Assembly (NCBI RefSeq): GCF_022369515.1
Contig: NZ_CP059724.1
Location: forward strand, 868,001-932,000
Length of the DNA stretch: 64,000 bases
DNA from: Paenibacillus sp. 19GGS1-52
GTDB taxonomy: Bacteria > Bacillota > Bacilli > Paenibacillales > Paenibacillaceae
Reading direction: 5' to 3'
The notes beneath the pieces are model-generated. The model did not search any database. It was not told the DNA's origin and saw only the letters and a program-made list of their open reading frames with translations. A program made the position numbers and the translations under genes. Positions 61,306 through 64,000 of the stretch are shown piece after piece. Each line of letters starts with the position of its first letter. Position 1 is the first letter of the stretch.

Positions 61306-62025
61306 ATGAAATTAGTGCAGCAAATGATAAAGCCTTGGCGGCACGTATTTAAGCTGGACCCAGACCGTGAGCTGGGGGATCAGGATCTGGAGGCCATCTG
61401 CCTTTCGGGAACAGATGCTCTGCTGATCGGTGGCTCAACGGGTGTAACCTATGTGAACACAGTGAAGCTATTGTCCAGAGTTAGGCATTATGAGCTGCCG
61501 TGCGCCTTGGAGGTATCTGATCTGGAAGCGGCTGTACCTGGGTTTGATCTATACTTGATCCCTATGGTACTGAATACGCCGGACCCGGATTGGATTGTAG
61601 GCCAGCATCGTAGAGCTATCGAACGTTATGGTTTCCTTATTCCGTGGGACCTGCTGCTGACAGAGGGCTACATTGTGCTGAATGGCGATTCCTCTGTCGC
61701 TCGCCGAACAAGTGCTGAAGCCTCACTTAGTGCTGCTGAAGCAGCTGCTTATGCGCAGGTTGCGGACAAGCTGATGTCGTTGCCGATCGTTTATCTGGAA
61801 TACAGCGGGATGTTCGGGGATATGGATACAGTGCGGACGGTGCGTGAGACTGTAGAGTATGGTCAGCTTTTTTATGGAGGCGGAATTACTTCCGTGCATG
61901 AGGCTGAGCAGGCAGCTGCCCTGTGCGATACCGTAGTTGTTGGAAATATTATTTATCGTGATGTGCAGCAGGCGCTACTTACTGTTGAGGCTGTGCAGAA
62001 GACGCAGCAACTGAAATATGATTAG
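61306..62025 (+). CDS. pcrB: Heptaprenylglyceryl phosphate synthase
   Basis: A 239-residue TIM-barrel prenyltransferase joining heptaprenyl diphosphate to sn-glycerol-1-phosphate. It has [27 protein letters not shown], the [15 protein letters not shown] and [10 protein letters not shown] segments, and the phosphate-binding [15 protein letters not shown] and GNIIY. The pcrB-pcrA order is conserved in Bacillales. AATGAGGA precedes the ATG. Confidence 0.95.
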   Translation: MKLVQQMIKPWRHVFKLDPDRELGDQDLEAICLSGTDALLIGGSTGVTYVNTVKLLSRVRHYELPCALEVSDLEAAVPGFDLYLIPMVLNTPDPDWIVGQHRRAIERYGFLIPWDLLLTEGYIVLNGDSSVARRTSAEASLSAAEAAAYAQVADKLMSLPIVYLEYSGMFGDMDTVRTVRETVEYGQLFYGGGITSVHEAEQAAALCDTVVVGNIIYRDVQQALLTVEAVQKTQQLKYD

Positions 62026-62054
62026 TAGTTTATTTAGAGAGGAGCATGGTACAC

Positions 62055-64000
62055 ATGCAACCTGTTAACATACAAGAGGCCGTAAGCCGGCTCAATCCCC
62101 CGCAGCGGCAAGCTGTCGAAGCCACCGAAGGTCCATTGCTAATTATGGCCGGAGCGGGCAGCGGCAAGACGAGAGTCCTAACCCACCGCATCGCTTGGTT
62201 GATCGCGAATCGAAAGGCACCACCGTGGGCGATTCTCGCGATTACATTTACGAATAAAGCAGCTCGGGAGATGCAGGAGCGTGTATCCAAGCTGGTCGGG
62301 CCTGAGGGCAGGGATATTTGGGTATCTACCTTCCACTCTATGTGCGTACGTATTTTGCGGAAGGATATCGAGCGGATCGGGTTTACCTCCAATTTCTCAA
62401 TTCTGGATTCAACAGATCAGTTATCCGTTATCCGCAATTGTATGAAGGACCTGAATATCGATACGAAAAAATTTGAGCCAAAGGCTGTGCAGGCGGTTAT
62501 CAGCGCATCCAAGAATGAGCTTATCACTCCGGCACAATATGAGCAGAAGGTCGGCGATTATTTTGAAGGCCTGATTGCCAAAGTGTACGCGCTATACCAA
62601 AAAAAGCTAAGATTCAACAATTCGCTGGATTTTGACGATCTGATTATGAAGACTATCCAATTGTTCGATGAAGTACCAGAAGTACTGGACTTCTATCAGA
62701 AGAAATTCAAATACATTCATGTCGATGAGTATCAGGATACGAATAGAGCCCAATATATGCTGTGCAAGATGCTGGCTGAAGGCCATCATCGTATTTGCGT
62801 CGTAGGCGATAGTGACCAGTCGATTTATCGCTGGCGCGGAGCGGATATTACGAACATACTTAATTTCGAACAGGATTATCCTGAAGCCAAGACCATTTTA
62901 CTGGAGCAGAACTATCGTTCAACTTCCAATATTCTGAATGCGGCTAATGGGGTTATCGCGCTGAATACCGGCCGTAAGCCGAAGAAGCTGTGGACAGACT
63001 CTGAGGAAGGCCAGAAGATCAAGGTGTACCGGGCGGATTCGGAGCATGATGAAGGGTATTTTGTAACTGGAGAGATTAGTAAAAGTGTCAAAAAAGGCCA
63101 GGCCTATCAGAATCACGCGATTCTGTATCGTACTAATGCTCAGTCGCGCGTAATCGAGGAAATTCTGATCAAATCGGATATTCCCTACCAGATCGTGGGC
63201 GGCATCAAGTTCTACGATCGCAAAGAAATCAAGGACATTCTGGGTTACCTACGGTTGTTGTCCAATCCCGATGACGATATCAGCTTGACGCGCATTATCA
63301 ATGTTCCTAAGCGGGGTCTTGGCGATACAACAGTTGGCAAGCTAGCCGCGGCGGCTGGTGAACGAGGCATTTCGATCTTCCGATTGCTGCAAACGGTGGA
63401 TGATCTCGGTTTTGCGGGACGGACACGGAATACGCTGGTGGAGTTCTACGATATGATTGAAGCCTTGCACCGCATGGTGGAATTTCTGTCCGTGACCGAA
63501 CTGACGGAGAAAATACTGGAGCTCTCCCAATATCGACTGGAGCTGCAAAATGAGAACACGCTCGAATCCCGTTCCCGGCTGGAGAATATCGATGAGTTTC
63601 TGTCCGTGACCATGGAATTCGAGAAAAATAATGAGGACAAGTCGCTGGTCTCCTTCCTTACAGATCTGGCGCTCATCGCCGACATCGACAGTGTGAACGA
63701 CGATGAAGAGGATCGCAGCGATGCTGTAGTACTGATGACGATGCATAGTGCGAAGGGGCTGGAGTTCCCAACGGTATTTATCGTTGGGATGGAGGAAGGC
63801 GTGTTCCCGCACAGCCGCGCCTTTCAGGATAACGACGAGCTGGAGGAAGAGCGACGGCTCGCGTATGTGGGCATCACCCGCGCTGAGAAACAATTGTTTC
63901 TCTCTTGTGCAAGGGTGCGTACACTGTTCGGACGGACGAATGCCAATCCGCCGTCCCGTTTTCTGGAGGAGATTCCGGAGGAGCTGAAGGAAGATACCGA
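62055..64000 (+). CDS. pcrA: ATP-dependent DNA helicase PcrA (3' end outside window)
   Basis: A UvrD/Rep-family superfamily 1A helicase acting in repair and in removing RecA and stalled transcription complexes; 648 residues are visible. Motifs present are Q (NPPQRQAV), [14 protein letters not shown], Ia [63 protein letters not shown] and [16 protein letters not shown]. The C-terminal tail is cut by the window edge. ATG 62055 is preferred, 11 bases after AGAGGAG; ATG 62046 is in frame but too near that site. Probably followed by ligA outside the window. Confidence 0.97.
   Translation, partial: MQPVNIQEAVSRLNPPQRQAVEATEGPLLIMAGAGSGKTRVLTHRIAWLIANRKAPPWAILAITFTNKAAREMQERVSKLVGPEGRDIWVSTFHSMCVRILRKDIERIGFTSNFSILDSTDQLSVIRNCMKDLNIDTKKFEPKAVQAVISASKNELITPAQYEQKVGDYFEGLIAKVYALYQKKLRFNNSLDFDDLIMKTIQLFDEVPEVLDFYQKKFKYIHVDEYQDTNRAQYMLCKMLAEGHHRICVVGDSDQSIYRWRGADITNILNFEQDYPEAKTILLEQNYRSTSNILNAANGVIALNTGRKPKKLWTDSEEGQKIKVYRADSEHDEGYFVTGEISKSVKKGQAYQNHAILYRTNAQSRVIEEILIKSDIPYQIVGGIKFYDRKEIKDILGYLRLLSNPDDDISLTRIINVPKRGLGDTTVGKLAAAAGERGISIFRLLQTVDDLGFAGRTRNTLVEFYDMIEALHRMVEFLSVTELTEKILELSQYRLELQNENTLESRSRLENIDEFLSVTMEFEKNNEDKSLVSFLTDLALIADIDSVNDDEEDRSDAVVLMTMHSAKGLEFPTVFIVGMEEGVFPHSRAFQDNDELEEERRLAYVGITRAEKQLFLSCARVRTLFGRTNANPPSRFLEEIPEELKEDT

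Overview
The window looks like chromosomal DNA of a Gram-positive, spore-former-type Firmicute, most likely Paenibacillus or a close relative. The reasons are: copper-amine-oxidase-like 'stalk' domain proteins, a split gcvPA/gcvPB glycine decarboxylase, a pcrB-pcrA pair, a MotA/MotB pair of Bacillales type, strong AGGAGG-type ribosome binding sites with frequent GTG/TTG starts, and a polysaccharide locus resembling the S-layer glycosylation (slg) loci described in Paenibacillus and Geobacillus. No rRNA, tRNA or CRISPR was seen.

Layout. 1-824 is the 5' part of an ABC-2 exporter ATPase (minus strand) and 1039-2220 a secreted stalk-domain protein. 2356-9614 is a bacteriocin-type locus: a TolC-like coiled-coil protein, an HlyD-type adaptor, a C39 peptidase/ABC exporter, a four-helix membrane protein (immunity candidate), a 73-residue double-glycine precursor peptide, and on the plus strand a GAF-LuxR regulator. 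9745-14541 holds the glycine cleavage system: gcvT-gcvPA-gcvPB behind a tandem glycine riboswitch with a terminator, and gcvH divergently. 14667-16321 is a flagellar stator pair. 16501-21784 is uvrB and uvrA, with a LexA-like box on the uvrB promoter. 21950-23584 is a siroheme nitrite/sulfite reductase. 24002-31492 holds a DUF2759 protein, an HtrA-like protease coupled to a stalk-domain protein, an orphan nuclease-fold/winged-helix protein, a 0.6 kb repeat-bearing non-coding stretch and a U32-family protein.

31685-60201 is a large cell-surface glycan locus. It has galU; a Wzy_C/O-antigen-ligase-type membrane protein (opposite strand); GDP-D-rhamnose genes (manC, gmd, rmd); a Wzm/Wzt exporter whose Wzt has a C-terminal carbohydrate-binding-type extension; a putative chain-capping methyltransferase; several GT4 and GT2 glycosyltransferases; rmlACBD for dTDP-L-rhamnose; and a WsfP/WbaP-type initiating sugar-phosphate transferase. 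Inside it sits a possible polyprenyl-phosphate-ribofuranose module (a 707-residue membrane protein, GtrA, a PAP2-like phosphatase and a UbiA-family phosphoribosyltransferase), split by an IS3-family element at 50256-51927. The simplest reading is: the initiator loads the lipid carrier, L- and D-rhamnosyltransferases extend the chain, a methyl cap ends it, Wzm/Wzt exports it, and the ligase transfers it to a surface acceptor. The part from about 38.7 to 50.2 kb is visibly more AT-rich than its flanks and looks laterally acquired. 60287-64000 returns to housekeeping genes: a membrane-anchored GDPD-like protein, pcrB and the 5' part of pcrA.

The two stretches most deserving follow-up are the bacteriocin locus (a TolC-like protein in an apparently single-membrane organism, inverted repeats flanking the precursor gene, an anionic predicted peptide) and the putative ribofuranose-donor module.
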